A stretch of 24,760 bases of DNA from Candidatus Aenigmatarchaeota archaeon (GCA_021160955.1 JAGHBM010000031.1:1-24760), one strand, 5' to 3'. Shown: positions 1 through 7,545, counted from the first letter of the stretch. Translations and numbers: made by a program. The notes: generated from the sequence alone by a model not told the origin.

Positions 1-49
1 ATATTATATAACATTGTTATACTAAATATATATTTAATTAATACAATAT

Positions 50-79
50 TTTCCACAGGAAATTAAGGGGTGTGGGTGT
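50..79 (+). repeat. ORB-like box 1 (best match)
   Basis: Contains TTTTCCACAGGAAATTAAGG followed by a GG-TGTGGG run. The dyad core (TTCC-ACA-GGAA) plus the downstream G-string is the layout of archaeal origin recognition boxes bound by Orc1/Cdc6. It lies at the edge of the AT-rich 1-50 tract, where duplex opening would be expected. Confidence 0.7.
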
Positions 80-103
80 CTTTATGTAAAAATCTGATAT
101 AAT

Positions 104-126
104 AAACCATCATTTCCTGTGGAAAT
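104..126 (-). repeat. ORB-like box 2 (mini-ORB, inverted)
   Basis: On the minus strand this reads ATTTCCACAGGAAATGATGG. It has the same 12-base core as box 1, in the opposite orientation, but its G-string is reduced to GATGG. It is best regarded as a mini-ORB. Confidence 0.65.
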
Positions 127-149
127 ATTCACATGAAATATACCTCGCA

Positions 150-178
150 CTTCACATCCCCTTCATTTCACGTGCAGT
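150..178 (-). repeat. ORB-like box 3 (degenerate dyad, intact G-string)
   Basis: The minus strand reads CACGTGAAATGAAGGGGATG. The GAAAT-N-AAGGGG-N-TGTG part aligns with box 1, but the left half of the dyad has diverged (CACGT for CCACAG). It faces box 1 across the 80-150 spacer. Confidence 0.5.
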
Positions 179-202
179 TATTTTTTTATATGATCTTTTT
201 CT

Positions 203-228
203 ATATGAAATAAAGGTGGGGTGGTGAG
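203..228 (+). promoter_or_regulatory. Degenerate ORB overlapping the orc1/cdc6 leader and ribosome binding site
   Basis: GAAATAAAGGTGGGGTGGTG (207-226) resembles the right half of box 1 (GAAATTAAGGGGTGTGGGTG) and directly abuts the orc1/cdc6 ATG at 229. The same bases supply the G-rich, GGTG-type ribosome binding site. A TATA-like TTTTTATATG at 183-192 would place transcription start near 213-218. Orc1 binding here could repress its own gene; that is inference. Confidence 0.4.
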
Positions 229-1422
229 ATGCAAGCTTCTTTAAAGTCCATATTTGAGAGATATGTTACGGTAAACAACATATTCAAGAACAAAAAGGCA
301 ATTACGACTTCTTATAAACCAGAAAGTTTGCCACATAGAGAGAAGGAAATAAATACAATTGCCACGATTCTCGCACCAAGCCTTAGGGGTGAGAGATCAT
401 CCAACATTTTTATATACGGTAAACCTGGAACAGGTAAAACTGCGGTAATATCATATGTTGCCAGAAAACTTGAGGAGAGTAGTAAAAACGGTAACGTTAA
501 AGTGATATACGTTAACTGTAAGATGAGGAAAATCGCCGACACCGAATATAGATTGATAGCGCATCTTGCAAGGGAATTGGGTGAGGAAGTTCCCGTGACA
601 GGATTGCCCACAGAGCAAGTTTACAACATATTTTTTAAGGCAGTTGATGAAAAAGAGCGCATAATTATTTTAATTCTGGATGAGATCGATGTTTTGTTTG
701 AAAAAATAGGGGATGATTTTCTCTATAATTTGGTTAGAATAAACGAAAATTTGAAGAATGCTCAGATAAGCATCGTTGGTATTTCAAACAACCTGTCATT
801 TTTGAGCAGTATAGATCCGAGGGTGAAGTCGTCTTTATCAGAAGAAGAGTTGATTTTCAAACCATACAATGCAGCGGAGCTACAAAACATATTGAGAGAT
901 AGATGTAAGATCGTTTTCAACGATGGTGTTATTAGTGATGGTGTTGTGGAAAAATGCGCTGCGCTGGCCGCCCAGGAGCATGGTGATGCCAGAAGGGCAC
1001 TTGACTTATTAAGGGTTGCGGCTGAAATTGCAGAGAGGATGAACAGTGATAAAGTCGAGGAGATACATGTTGATATGGCGGAGGCCAAGATAGATAGAGA
1101 TAGAATTTTGGAGACGATAGAAATGCAACCTAGACAAAGTCAAGCTGTTCTATGGAGTATAATAAAGCTGAATGGAAATGAGGTCTACACAGGCGATGTA
1201 TACGATGTTTATAAGAAGATATGTGTTGATGTTGGATTGAAACCGTTGACACAGAGAAGGGTATCTGATTTGATATCTGAACTGGATTTGTTGGGAATAA
1301 TAAACGCCAAGGTCATAAGCAAAGGTAGATATGGTAGAACGAGAAAGGTTAGTTTGAGCCTGGATAATGGGTTGTTGGAAAAAATAAAGGAGATTATGAC
1401 AACTAAATACTACTTCCAGTGA
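229..1422 (+). CDS. cdc6: Origin recognition/initiator protein Orc1/Cdc6
   Basis: AAA+ replication initiator of 397 residues, normal for the family. It binds ORBs and recruits MCM helicase. Motifs visible: Walker A GKPGTGKT (64-71), Walker B ILILDEID with D151/E152, sensor 1 around GISNN (184-188), arginine finger in DPRVKSSL (R198), and sensor 2 GDARRALDL (252-260). A winged-helix DNA-binding domain occupies roughly residues 290-397. The ATG at 229 follows a G-rich GGTGGGGTGGTGAG leader, and no earlier in-frame start makes sense. It is the first gene after the ORB cluster, as expected for an origin-linked initiator, and is followed after 4 bp by the DP1-like gene, implying co-transcription. 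Confidence 0.95.
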   Translation: MQASLKSIFERYVTVNNIFKNKKAITTSYKPESLPHREKEINTIATILAPSLRGERSSNIFIYGKPGTGKTAVISYVARKLEESSKNGNVKVIYVNCKMRKIADTEYRLIAHLARELGEEVPVTGLPTEQVYNIFFKAVDEKERIIILILDEIDVLFEKIGDDFLYNLVRINENLKNAQISIVGISNNLSFLSSIDPRVKSSLSEEELIFKPYNAAELQNILRDRCKIVFNDGVISDGVVEKCAALAAQEHGDARRALDLLRVAAEIAERMNSDKVEEIHVDMAEAKIDRDRILETIEMQPRQSQAVLWSIIKLNGNEVYTGDVYDVYKKICVDVGLKPLTQRRVSDLISELDLLGIINAKVISKGRYGRTRKVSLSLDNGLLEKIKEIMTTKYYFQ

Positions 1423-1426
1423 TCTT

Positions 1427-2440
1427 ATGGGTGTAATAGAAGAATTTTTGAAGAGAGGTTACCTAATTTCTCCGAATTTGATTCACGTGATCGAACGTGA
1501 AGGTTCTATAGACCAAATATTGAATAACCTACCACAAAACACAGTTGTTGTAACAGAAGAGATTTATAATGCAATAAAAAACAGACCGAAAATAAAACTC
1601 ATAAGACAATACACAAGAAAAAAATCAGTTAAAAAAATCGATGATTTCGTAGAGTTTTATAACGACAGGTTCAAGAAACTTCAGACTGTTTTGGAGAGGA
1701 GGGTTGAAGGCAATATAACAACAATAAACAAGCTAAGTTATGGTACGGAAGCATCGATAATAGGCATGGTTAGGGACGTCGAGAAAAACGGATTTAAGTT
1801 GGAGGACTTCACAGGATCTTTATTCTGTATATCAAATGAGAAGGTTCTTGAGGACGAGGTTTTGGCAGTCGAGGGTGTTGTGAAGAAAGATGGTTTCTTG
1901 GTCAAAAAAATTCACTACCCAGATATACCAATAACGAATCCAGTTAACTTAACAGACACAGATCTTTACATCGCATTCACAAACAATCCAGATGCGCTGA
2001 CAAAAAATGTATCGTGTATATTCACGTTCACATCCAATAAAAACAAAATAAAGAAACTCAAAAACGTTGATATAATTACGACCATAGAAGACGTCGAAGG
2101 AAAAAATGTTCACGTGTACAAGGAACCTTTTCTCGTGAGTGTTAATAACATAGTTATATACGTTTTGAACATGTCATGGATTAATACGTTAAAGAAAAAG
2201 CTCAACAAAGAAGACGAGAAAGACATCTTGATAACGATGTTAAGAAAGAGGCATTTCTTACCATTTGAATACGTCGAAGGTGACCCATACCTCTTGGACG
2301 AGTTGCCGGATATAATAGTAGTAACAGGACTTTCTTCACCATTATTTTTCAATTACAAGGGAATATCGGTGATTTCGATAACGAATGATCATGGGTTTAT
2401 TCTTAATTTGAAAAACAGAGAGCATGAAGAGATTGTGTAA
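1427..2440 (+). CDS. PolD small subunit (DP1)-like protein, catalytically degenerate
   Basis: Recognised as a shortened relative of archaeal DP1, the B-subunit of DNA polymerase D. Residues 1-60 hold the N-terminal segment (GYLISP), 70-92 the DFVEFYNDRFKKL helix, and about 106-170 the OB fold (IIGMVRDVEKNGFKLEDFTG ... HYPDIP). Residues 178-320 are the remnant of the calcineurin-type phosphoesterase domain. The C-terminal signature MLRKRHFLPF (271-280) and LPDIIVVTG (293-301) is retained. It is 337 residues against roughly 450-620 for typical DP1. All metal-binding motifs I know for DP1 (SDIH, GD, GNHD, HG-S-DD, GHVH) are missing: SDIH aligns with TNNP, the HG motif with VLNMSW, and GHVH with GLSS. 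It lies 4 bp after orc1 and upstream of polB. The likely role is a structural polymerase subunit without nuclease activity. Confidence 0.8.
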   Translation: MGVIEEFLKRGYLISPNLIHVIEREGSIDQILNNLPQNTVVVTEEIYNAIKNRPKIKLIRQYTRKKSVKKIDDFVEFYNDRFKKLQTVLERRVEGNITTINKLSYGTEASIIGMVRDVEKNGFKLEDFTGSLFCISNEKVLEDEVLAVEGVVKKDGFLVKKIHYPDIPITNPVNLTDTDLYIAFTNNPDALTKNVSCIFTFTSNKNKIKKLKNVDIITTIEDVEGKNVHVYKEPFLVSVNNIVIYVLNMSWINTLKKKLNKEDEKDILITMLRKRHFLPFEYVEGDPYLLDELPDIIVVTGLSSPLFFNYKGISVISITNDHGFILNLKNREHEEIV

Positions 2441-2509
2441 AAGGTTAAATGATAAAAAATCTCCAATAACTACCCATAAGTCATTTCTATACTGAAGAAA
2501 ACAAATCAA

Positions 2510-2519
2510 TTTTTAATAC
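2510..2519 (+). promoter_or_regulatory. TATA box of polB (leaderless)
   Basis: TTTTTAATAC lies about 28-37 bases before the polB ATG at 2547. The expected transcription start therefore falls at or just before the start codon, giving a leaderless mRNA. No GGTG-type ribosome binding site precedes the ATG. polB thus has its own promoter, separate from orc1-DP1. Confidence 0.5.
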
Positions 2520-2546
2520 CACCTACAATAATCTATGTGATTTATT

Positions 2547-5219
2547 ATGATGGTCCAAGTTCTCGATGCGGACTACACCATGCTCAACGATAGGCCAGTT
2601 ATAAGAATTTTTGGAAAATCTGAAAATGGTAAGTCTTATTGTGTTTTCGTTAACAACTTTTACCCATATTTTTATCTCAAAACCGATGATTTTGAAAGGA
2701 CAGTTGAGATTCTAAACAATAAATTCAATGGAGAGGTACGTGGGGTTGAGCAAGTTGAAAAGTTCTTACCGTTTGGATATCAGCGGAATAAAATACCAGT
2801 CTTAAAGATAATCTTAAAGAATCCAGCCAAGACACCTGAGATACGAGATTCCTTGTCGGGAGAACCGTTTGAGGCAGACATACTCTTCAAGTACAGGTTC
2901 TTTGCCGATAAAGGAATAAAGGGCATGAACTGGATAGATGTAAAGGGCAAGTTCATAAAAACCGATACAGTGTACTGTAACAGTATAGATGCTGAAGAAG
3001 TTCTTACTAAGGAAAAGGAAGAGAATGCCCCCCTCAGGATATTGTCGATAGATATAGAAACCGAGACCCCGAATGATAGAATACCGGAACCAGAAAAAGA
3101 TTCCATAATAATGATAAGTCTTGCTTTCTCCTCGGAATACAAAGGAATGAAAAGCATGGTTCTCGTTTCAAAACGGGTATCTGTGAATGAAAAATGGATA
3201 ATTCAATTGGACAACGAAGAGAAGATGTTGGAGATGTTGAGGGATATAATAATAGATTATGATCCCGATGTAATAACTGGGTACAACATCCAAAACTTCG
3301 ATATACCTTTCATAATTGGAAGGATGGGAAAATTGGGTATCAAAAGAGATCTTGGAAGGGTTAAGGATAAGCCCGTTTTTGTTAGAAAGATGGGCTCAAG
3401 GTCAGTTACTTACATCACAGGGAGGATAATATTCGATTCTTATCAGGCAATAAGAAAGGATTTTTCATTTAAGACATACACACTCAACAACGTATCGGAA
3501 AAGCTTCTTGGAAAAAAGAAGATCGATGTCAAGTACAAGGAGTTTGAGAAGTTGTGGAATGGGAACAAGGAAGGTATGAAGAGGTTGTTGGATTATTCCA
3601 GAAGGGACGCTGAGTTAGCTTTAGAATTGGTTGAAAAGAAGAACCTCATGGATAAGTATATAGCTCTCTCAAAGGTTTCGGGGGTGCTGTTACAAGATGT
3701 TCTTGATGGTGGGGAAAGTGTTAGGATAGAGCATATGTTGTTATCTGAGTTCAACAAGAGGGATGTTTTGTTTCCAATGAAACCCAATGAGAAACTCGTT
3801 TCGGAGAGGATAAAAGAGAGAAATAAGTATGGTCTCAAAGGCGGTTTTGTCCTAGAGCCTAAGAAAGGGCTTCACACTGGGAATTGTATAGTAGTTTTGG
3901 ATTTCAAGAGCCTGTACCCAAGTATAATCATGACTTACAACATATGTCCAACCACCATATTGAAAGATGATTCAATCAACGAGTACGATGAATCACCGGT
4001 TGGCGTAAAATTCGTTAAAAAAGAGGTTAGAGAAGGTATAGTACCATCGGTTCTGGAAAAATTGATAAATCAACGTACGGAAGTTAAGAAAAAAATGTAT
4101 CAAGAAAAGGATCCTGACAGCAAGAGGCTTTTGTACGCAAAGCAACTTGCATTGAAGATCATGGCCAACGCATTTTACGGTCAGCTTGGTTATCCCAAAT
4201 CCAGGTTGTACGTAATAGAAGTTGCCAACAGCGTTACAGCATTCGGTAGATCTATCATACAAAACACAATGAAAGAAATAGAATCAAAGGGATTTGAGAT
4301 AATTTACGGGGACACTGATTCTGTTTTTGTAAAAGTTGGTACCGATGACTTGGACAAGGCATGGGAGATAGGAGAGAAGATAACCAAGGAAATAAAACTT
4401 CCTGGAAAATTGATATTGGAATTGGAAAAGGTTTTCAGATCATTTTTAATACAAACCAAGAAGAGATATGCTGGTTGGGCATTTGAAAAGAACAATGGAG
4501 AATGGGAAGATAAAATTGAAACAAAAGGCATTGAGACAGTTAGAAGGGATTGGCCAGATCTTACGACTGAAACCGTACATGAAGTGTTGAAAATAATACT
4601 GAAAGAAGGCGATGTTAAGAAGGCGATAAAATTCGTCAGAGGCGTCGTTGAGAAGCTAAGTCGTGGCGAAATAGATTTGGAAAAACTTGCGGTGACGAAA
4701 AGTATAACAAAAAATATCGATAAGTACGACGGAATGTTGCCACATATAGAATTGGCTAAGAAAATGAGGGAGAGAAATCCGGCCACTGCGCCCACGCCGG
4801 GCGAGAGAATATCCTTTGTCATAATAAGGGGCAATCAAATGTTGAGTAAGCGCGCTGAAAGCCCTGATTACATAAGAGAACACAACCTTAAAATAGATTC
4901 TGATTACTACATTAACAACTTGCTTCTCCCGCCTTTGGAAAGGATATTCTCAGTTATAGGCGTCGATAAAGGCGAGCTACTTGGTATGGGGAGACAGTAC
5001 AATCTAAAAGAGTTGTTGACAAATTCCATTGACAAACGTGATTATAAGATAAAACTGTCTCCAAATGAAGCAAAGATAAAAAATTTGAGGGGGTTCGTCT
5101 GCTCAAAGTGCAACAAGAGTTTTAGGAGAGTGCCTTTATCAGGGAGATGTGAATGCGGTGGTGAAATACTTGCCCTCGGCGACGGTAGTGTGGGAGGAAT
5201 GGTTGAAGTTATGGCCTGA
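2547..5219 (+). CDS. polB: Family B DNA polymerase with DP2-like C-terminal zinc finger
   Basis: Replicative polymerase of 890 residues. The 3'-5' exonuclease motifs are intact: Exo I D169-I-E171, Exo II YNIQNFD (246-252), Exo III Y350-D354. Polymerase motifs are intact too: motif A DFKSLYPSII (452-461), motif B KIMANAFYG (537-545), motif C YGDTDS (587-592). The last 40 residues differ from the usual archaeal PolB: FVCSKCNKSFRRVPLSGRC (850-868) then ECGG gives C852, C855, C868 and C870. This resembles, from memory, the C-terminal finger of PolD DP2 (C-x2-C, FRRPPL-GKC, CGG) and the B-subunit-binding fingers of eukaryotic PolB catalytic subunits. With a DP1-like gene immediately upstream, a PolB-B-subunit complex is plausible. 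ATGs at 2547 and 2550 are equally possible. No intein. Confidence 0.95.
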   Translation: MMVQVLDADYTMLNDRPVIRIFGKSENGKSYCVFVNNFYPYFYLKTDDFERTVEILNNKFNGEVRGVEQVEKFLPFGYQRNKIPVLKIILKNPAKTPEIRDSLSGEPFEADILFKYRFFADKGIKGMNWIDVKGKFIKTDTVYCNSIDAEEVLTKEKEENAPLRILSIDIETETPNDRIPEPEKDSIIMISLAFSSEYKGMKSMVLVSKRVSVNEKWIIQLDNEEKMLEMLRDIIIDYDPDVITGYNIQNFDIPFIIGRMGKLGIKRDLGRVKDKPVFVRKMGSRSVTYITGRIIFDSYQAIRKDFSFKTYTLNNVSEKLLGKKKIDVKYKEFEKLWNGNKEGMKRLLDYSRRDAELALELVEKKNLMDKYIALSKVSGVLLQDVLDGGESVRIEHMLLSEFNKRDVLFPMKPNEKLVSERIKERNKYGLKGGFVLEPKKGLHTGNCIVVLDFKSLYPSIIMTYNICPTTILKDDSINEYDESPVGVKFVKKEVREGIVPSVLEKLINQRTEVKKKMYQEKDPDSKRLLYAKQLALKIMANAFYGQLGYPKSRLYVIEVANSVTAFGRSIIQNTMKEIESKGFEIIYGDTDSVFVKVGTDDLDKAWEIGEKITKEIKLPGKLILELEKVFRSFLIQTKKRYAGWAFEKNNGEWEDKIETKGIETVRRDWPDLTTETVHEVLKIILKEGDVKKAIKFVRGVVEKLSRGEIDLEKLAVTKSITKNIDKYDGMLPHIELAKKMRERNPATAPTPGERISFVIIRGNQMLSKRAESPDYIREHNLKIDSDYYINNLLLPPLERIFSVIGVDKGELLGMGRQYNLKELLTNSIDKRDYKIKLSPNEAKIKNLRGFVCSKCNKSFRRVPLSGRCECGGEILALGDGSVGGMVEVMA

Positions 5220-5263
5220 TTAGTTTTTTAAATTTTTTAAACAAGTTTTGTTAAAATTGAACC

Positions 5264-5704
5264 ATGTTGTTCACAGAGTTTGTGATGATGTTCACCGATT
5301 TGGTCTTATATTTAACATTTTTAATATTTCCTCTTTATTTATGGGATAAAAAGGAGAAAAGAATTTTACCTTATTATTTTATATTTCTTTTCCTAACGAT
5401 AGTGATAACGTACTTGTTGAAAGGTATTTTCAATGTTCATAGACCACCAGATGCGATAATACATCTCTCGTCAAATGCATTCCCAAGCACCCATTCTGCG
5501 CTGGCTTTCTTCCTCCTGGGATTTTTTTATTATAAGAAAAGATGGAGAATACCTCTCTTGTTATACGGTATTTTGGTTGCATGTTCGAGGGTTTACCTCA
5601 GAGTCCATTATGTTGCAGACGTGATTGTTGGTGCAATAATAGGGTTTTCAATACCGTACTTACTGTACAACTACATGTTAAAGAAAGAAGAGAATCGTCG
5701 GTAA
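5264..5704 (+). CDS. PAP2-family membrane phosphatase
   Basis: Integral membrane acid phosphatase of the PAP2 superfamily, 146 residues. All three signature motifs are present: K53-x6-R60-P61 (KGIFNVHRP), PSTHS with H77, and SR-x5-H-x3-D with S108, R109, H115 and D119. Hydrophobic stretches give four to five membrane segments. In archaea such enzymes remove phosphate from polyprenyl or other lipid (pyro)phosphates; the substrate here is unknown. A TATA-like TTTTTTAAA near 5224-5245 lies 20-40 bases before the ATG, suggesting a leaderless or very short leader. The 3' end overlaps the convergent membrane-protein gene by 27 bp. Confidence 0.85.
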   Translation: MLFTEFVMMFTDLVLYLTFLIFPLYLWDKKEKRILPYYFIFLFLTIVITYLLKGIFNVHRPPDAIIHLSSNAFPSTHSALAFFLLGFFYYKKRWRIPLLLYGILVACSRVYLRVHYVADVIVGAIIGFSIPYLLYNYMLKKEENRR

Positions 5705-6856
5705 TATCAAACAACCCATTAAGTAACTTCTTCTCACACCAAGTAAAATTGTAGTTAATCCAATAAATCCGGATACAACCATCAATAACAGACCATAACC
5801 TCCGTTTAAATACAAAACCAACGCTGATAATACAATTAACGTGAAGAAATTCATCTTCCTATAACTAATCTTGTCAATATTCCGATAAATGATCCTACCG
5901 AGATACAATGTAGACACACTCGCTATTCCGACGACGAATATTATTACAGCCAGCATGATGAGCATGTTTGTCATGTTCATTTCAGTTATTTCGGAGATGA
6001 TTTTACCTACCCCGGTTCTCGTTTTTCCAACCAAGAACAAAGATACAATCGACATTATCGCTACCGTAGTGTTAACACCACCAATTGCAACAAGAAATCC
6101 TCTCTCACTTTTACTCCTAAGTACTTGTTGCGATAAAAAAGTCGCCTGTGCCGCTCCAACGCCAGGAAGCAAACCGACAAGTATACCTGATAATGTACCA
6201 ACAAGACCACCGAAGAGCAGTTTTTTACCTTCAAATATACCAGTTGATATGCTTTGTGCTGGAATTTTGACATTTTTGAACAAAGAATATACGATAGAAC
6301 TAACGCCGAACATACCAGTCAACATCGGAAAGAGGACATTATTGCCAAACACGTTTCCGTTGATAGTCATCAGTCCAATGATTCCAGAAGCCAAGAAAAT
6401 TAAAATACTCCTTACATTTCTATCTTTCAAAAACATGAATGTGACAATAGCTATCAGTATCCATTGTATATTTTTTTCAATAATCCAAAACACACTTCCA
6501 AGAGAAAAAGCAAGCGGGGGCAACAACAATATGATTATAATCATTGAGACGATCCCGCCAATCACCGTCAGATATAATGCCTCGTATCCAGCACCTTCCA
6601 ATAACAATCTATGGCCAGGTAATACGCTCAATGCTGTGTCAGGATCGGGTACTCCCATCACCATGGATGGTATGAAGTCAAGAAAGGTGTGAGTTACAGC
6701 CATTGAAAGAATCAAAACTGATGTTAGAAACGGATTCTCAATAAACATTGAAGATACGAGCAGTGCAACTGCATTTGGATGAATACCCGGCACCAATCCT
6801 GTGAATATTCCAAGAAAGAATCCAATTAAAACAAAATAAAAAATAGTGAAAAACAT
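5678..6856 (-). CDS. TctA/DUF112-like multi-pass membrane protein
   Basis: A 392-residue protein with about ten hydrophobic helices. Near the N-terminus it carries GLVPGIHPN (20-28), and around residues 69-83 GVPDPDTALSVLPGH. These are hallmarks of the archaeal DUF112 branch of the TctA family, membrane components of tripartite tricarboxylate transporters. No TctB or periplasmic TctC is visible nearby, so the transported substrate is unknown and the archaeal branch may act alone. A TATA box (minus-strand ATTTATAAAAG, 6874-6884) sits about 26 bases before the ATG, giving a leaderless start. That promoter overlaps the end of the upstream 64-residue gene. Convergent 27-bp overlap with the PAP2 gene. 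Confidence 0.75.
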   Translation of the reverse strand: MFFTIFYFVLIGFFLGIFTGLVPGIHPNAVALLVSSMFIENPFLTSVLILSMAVTHTFLDFIPSMVMGVPDPDTALSVLPGHRLLLEGAGYEALYLTVIGGIVSMIIIILLLPPLAFSLGSVFWIIEKNIQWILIAIVTFMFLKDRNVRSILIFLASGIIGLMTINGNVFGNNVLFPMLTGMFGVSSIVYSLFKNVKIPAQSISTGIFEGKKLLFGGLVGTLSGILVGLLPGVGAAQATFLSQQVLRSKSERGFLVAIGGVNTTVAIMSIVSLFLVGKTRTGVGKIISEITEMNMTNMLIMLAVIIFVVGIASVSTLYLGRIIYRNIDKISYRKMNFFTLIVLSALVLYLNGGYGLLLMVVSGFIGLTTILLGVRRSYLMGCLILPTILFFL

Positions 6857-6883
6857 TATAGTACTTCAATTTCCTTTTATAAA

Positions 6884-7078
6884 TCACTTTTTCCTGCTTT
6901 CCCAAATGGCATCTATTATGACTTCCAACGATGTCACAATTGCTGCCACCAAGAATGAAGTTCCGAATATCGCCGATCCGCTGATGTTCTTGTTAAAGTA
7001 CCATATTATTCCGGCCGTTATAAAAAATACTATGAGGAACAACGGCACTTCTTCTTTGAGTTGCCACCCGACTTTCAT
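6884..7078 (-). CDS. Small two-helix membrane protein, unknown function
   Basis: A 64-residue protein with two predicted membrane helices (about residues 11-26 and 34-56) joined by a short NKNISGS turn, and a charged tail WESRKK. I do not recognise a family. The start is supported by a GAGGTGAC ribosome binding site just upstream (minus strand, about 7082-7089) and by a TATA box 30-40 bases away. It precedes the TctA-like gene by 27 bp on the same strand and may be co-transcribed with it, though that gene also has its own TATA box. It could be an accessory subunit of the transporter, by position only. Confidence 0.6.
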   Translation of the reverse strand: MKVGWQLKEEVPLFLIVFFITAGIIWYFNKNISGSAIFGTSFLVAAIVTSLEVIIDAIWESRKK

Positions 7079-7122
7079 TTTGTCACCTCATTTAAATATG
7101 AATTGCGCAATATATAAAAATT
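7079..7122. promoter_or_regulatory. Compact divergent promoter between the small membrane protein and NAC
   Basis: Only 44 bp separate the two start codons. For the plus strand (NAC), TTTAAATATG at 7091-7100 lies about 27 bases before the ATG. For the minus strand, TTTTTATATATTG (7108-7120) lies about 35 bases before its ATG, leaving room for the GAGGTGAC ribosome binding site. Each gene's TATA box thus lies beside the other's transcription start, so the two promoters probably exclude each other. Confidence 0.5.
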
Positions 7123-7437
7123 ATGTTGAGTCCAAAACAAATCGAAAAGGCAATGAAAAAGATGGGTATAAAATCCGAAGATCTTGACGTGAAAGAAGTC
7201 ATATTTCGCATGAAAGACAAAGAAATTGTTGTGGAGAATCCCCATGTCTCAAAAATAGATTTTGGTGGAAACACAACTTTCCAAGTCGTTGGTGATGTTA
7301 AGGAAAGGACTGTGTTTTCCGAGGAGGATATAAAACTCATCATGGATCAAACTGGTTGTGATAGAACCGATGCTGAAAATGCTTTGAAGGAAACCGGTGA
7401 TATCGCCGCAGCTATCCTCAAAATAAAGGGCGAATGA
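7123..7437 (+). CDS. nac: Nascent polypeptide-associated complex protein (NAC)
   Basis: Archaeal NAC, a homodimeric ribosome-associated chaperone that contacts emerging polypeptides. Length is 104 residues. The NAC beta-sheet domain spans about 20-62 (VIFRMKDKEIVVENPHVSKI, then FGGNTTFQVVGDV) and a C-terminal UBA domain covers about 66-103 (FSEEDIKLIMDQTGCDRTDA ... GDIAAAILKIKG). The length and two-domain order are standard for archaea. A TATA box about 27 bases upstream implies a leaderless transcript. A candidate structured RNA gene follows 34 bp downstream on the same strand. Confidence 0.92.
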   Translation: MLSPKQIEKAMKKMGIKSEDLDVKEVIFRMKDKEIVVENPHVSKIDFGGNTTFQVVGDVKERTVFSEEDIKLIMDQTGCDRTDAENALKETGDIAAAILKIKGE

Positions 7438-7471
7438 TGCTTTTTATAGTTTTAAACACTTAAAATTAATC

Positions 7472-7545
7472 GGCCCGTCTCGATCAGCTCCTAGAATATG
7501 ATGAAATCATGTTATGAAATGGAGTGTTATGGGCGGGCCATATTT
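7472..7545 (+). ncRNA. Candidate H/ACA-like guide RNA (structured)
   Basis: A GC-rich helix stands out in AT-rich DNA: GGCCCGTCT (7472-7480) pairs over 9 bp, two of them G-U, with GGGCGGGCC (7531-7539). Inside it, GCTCC (7487-7491) pairs with GGAGT (7521-7525). That leaves a two-sided pocket, CGATCA on the left and GTTAT on the right. The pocket-to-ATA distance is 14 nt, with ATA (7540-7542) directly after the lower helix, matching the ANA box and the 14-16 nt rule of H/ACA RNAs. The apical part contains GA/GA steps (7494-7495 and 7516-7517) that could form an L7Ae-type K-turn. A TATA-like TTTTTATAG (7441-7449) lies about 26 bp upstream and a T-rich tract follows. The upper stem is short for the class. 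No protein reading explains the segment. Confidence 0.45.

Larger units (their letters stand above)
1..228. other. oriC: Probable replication origin (oriC) upstream of orc1/cdc6
   Basis: The 228 bases before orc1/cdc6 combine an AT-rich tract (1-50, almost no G or C) with several copies of an origin-recognition-box-like motif. Archaeal origins characteristically lie beside orc1/cdc6 and contain ORBs: a dyad of TTCCANNGGAAA type followed by a G-run. Here that pattern is seen directly at 50-79 (TTTCCACAGGAAA-like dyad plus AAGGGG), inverted at 112-126, and as weaker copies at 150-178 (inverted) and 203-226. The window begins inside the AT-rich tract, so the origin may extend further left. The opposite orientation of flanking boxes around a short spacer suits bidirectional Orc1 loading. 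Origin activity itself is inference. Confidence 0.75.

Noticed and set aside
2449..2497. Possible box C/D RNA between the DP1-like gene and polB (ATGATAA ... CTGA)
   Set aside because: The C box is imperfect (RTGATGA expected), no C'/D' pair and no terminal stem are visible, and such short motifs are frequent by chance in AT-rich DNA.
4304..4834. Long minus-strand open frame (176 codons) inside polB
   Set aside because: Purely antisense to conserved polymerase sequence; low-complexity Ser/Phe-rich translation without motifs, a shadow of AAR/GAR-rich coding on the other strand.
5889..6692. 267-codon plus-strand frame opposite the TctA-like gene
   Set aside because: The minus-strand product has real membrane-protein structure and family motifs; the plus frame is rich in Pro/Thr/Ile as expected of an antisense shadow.
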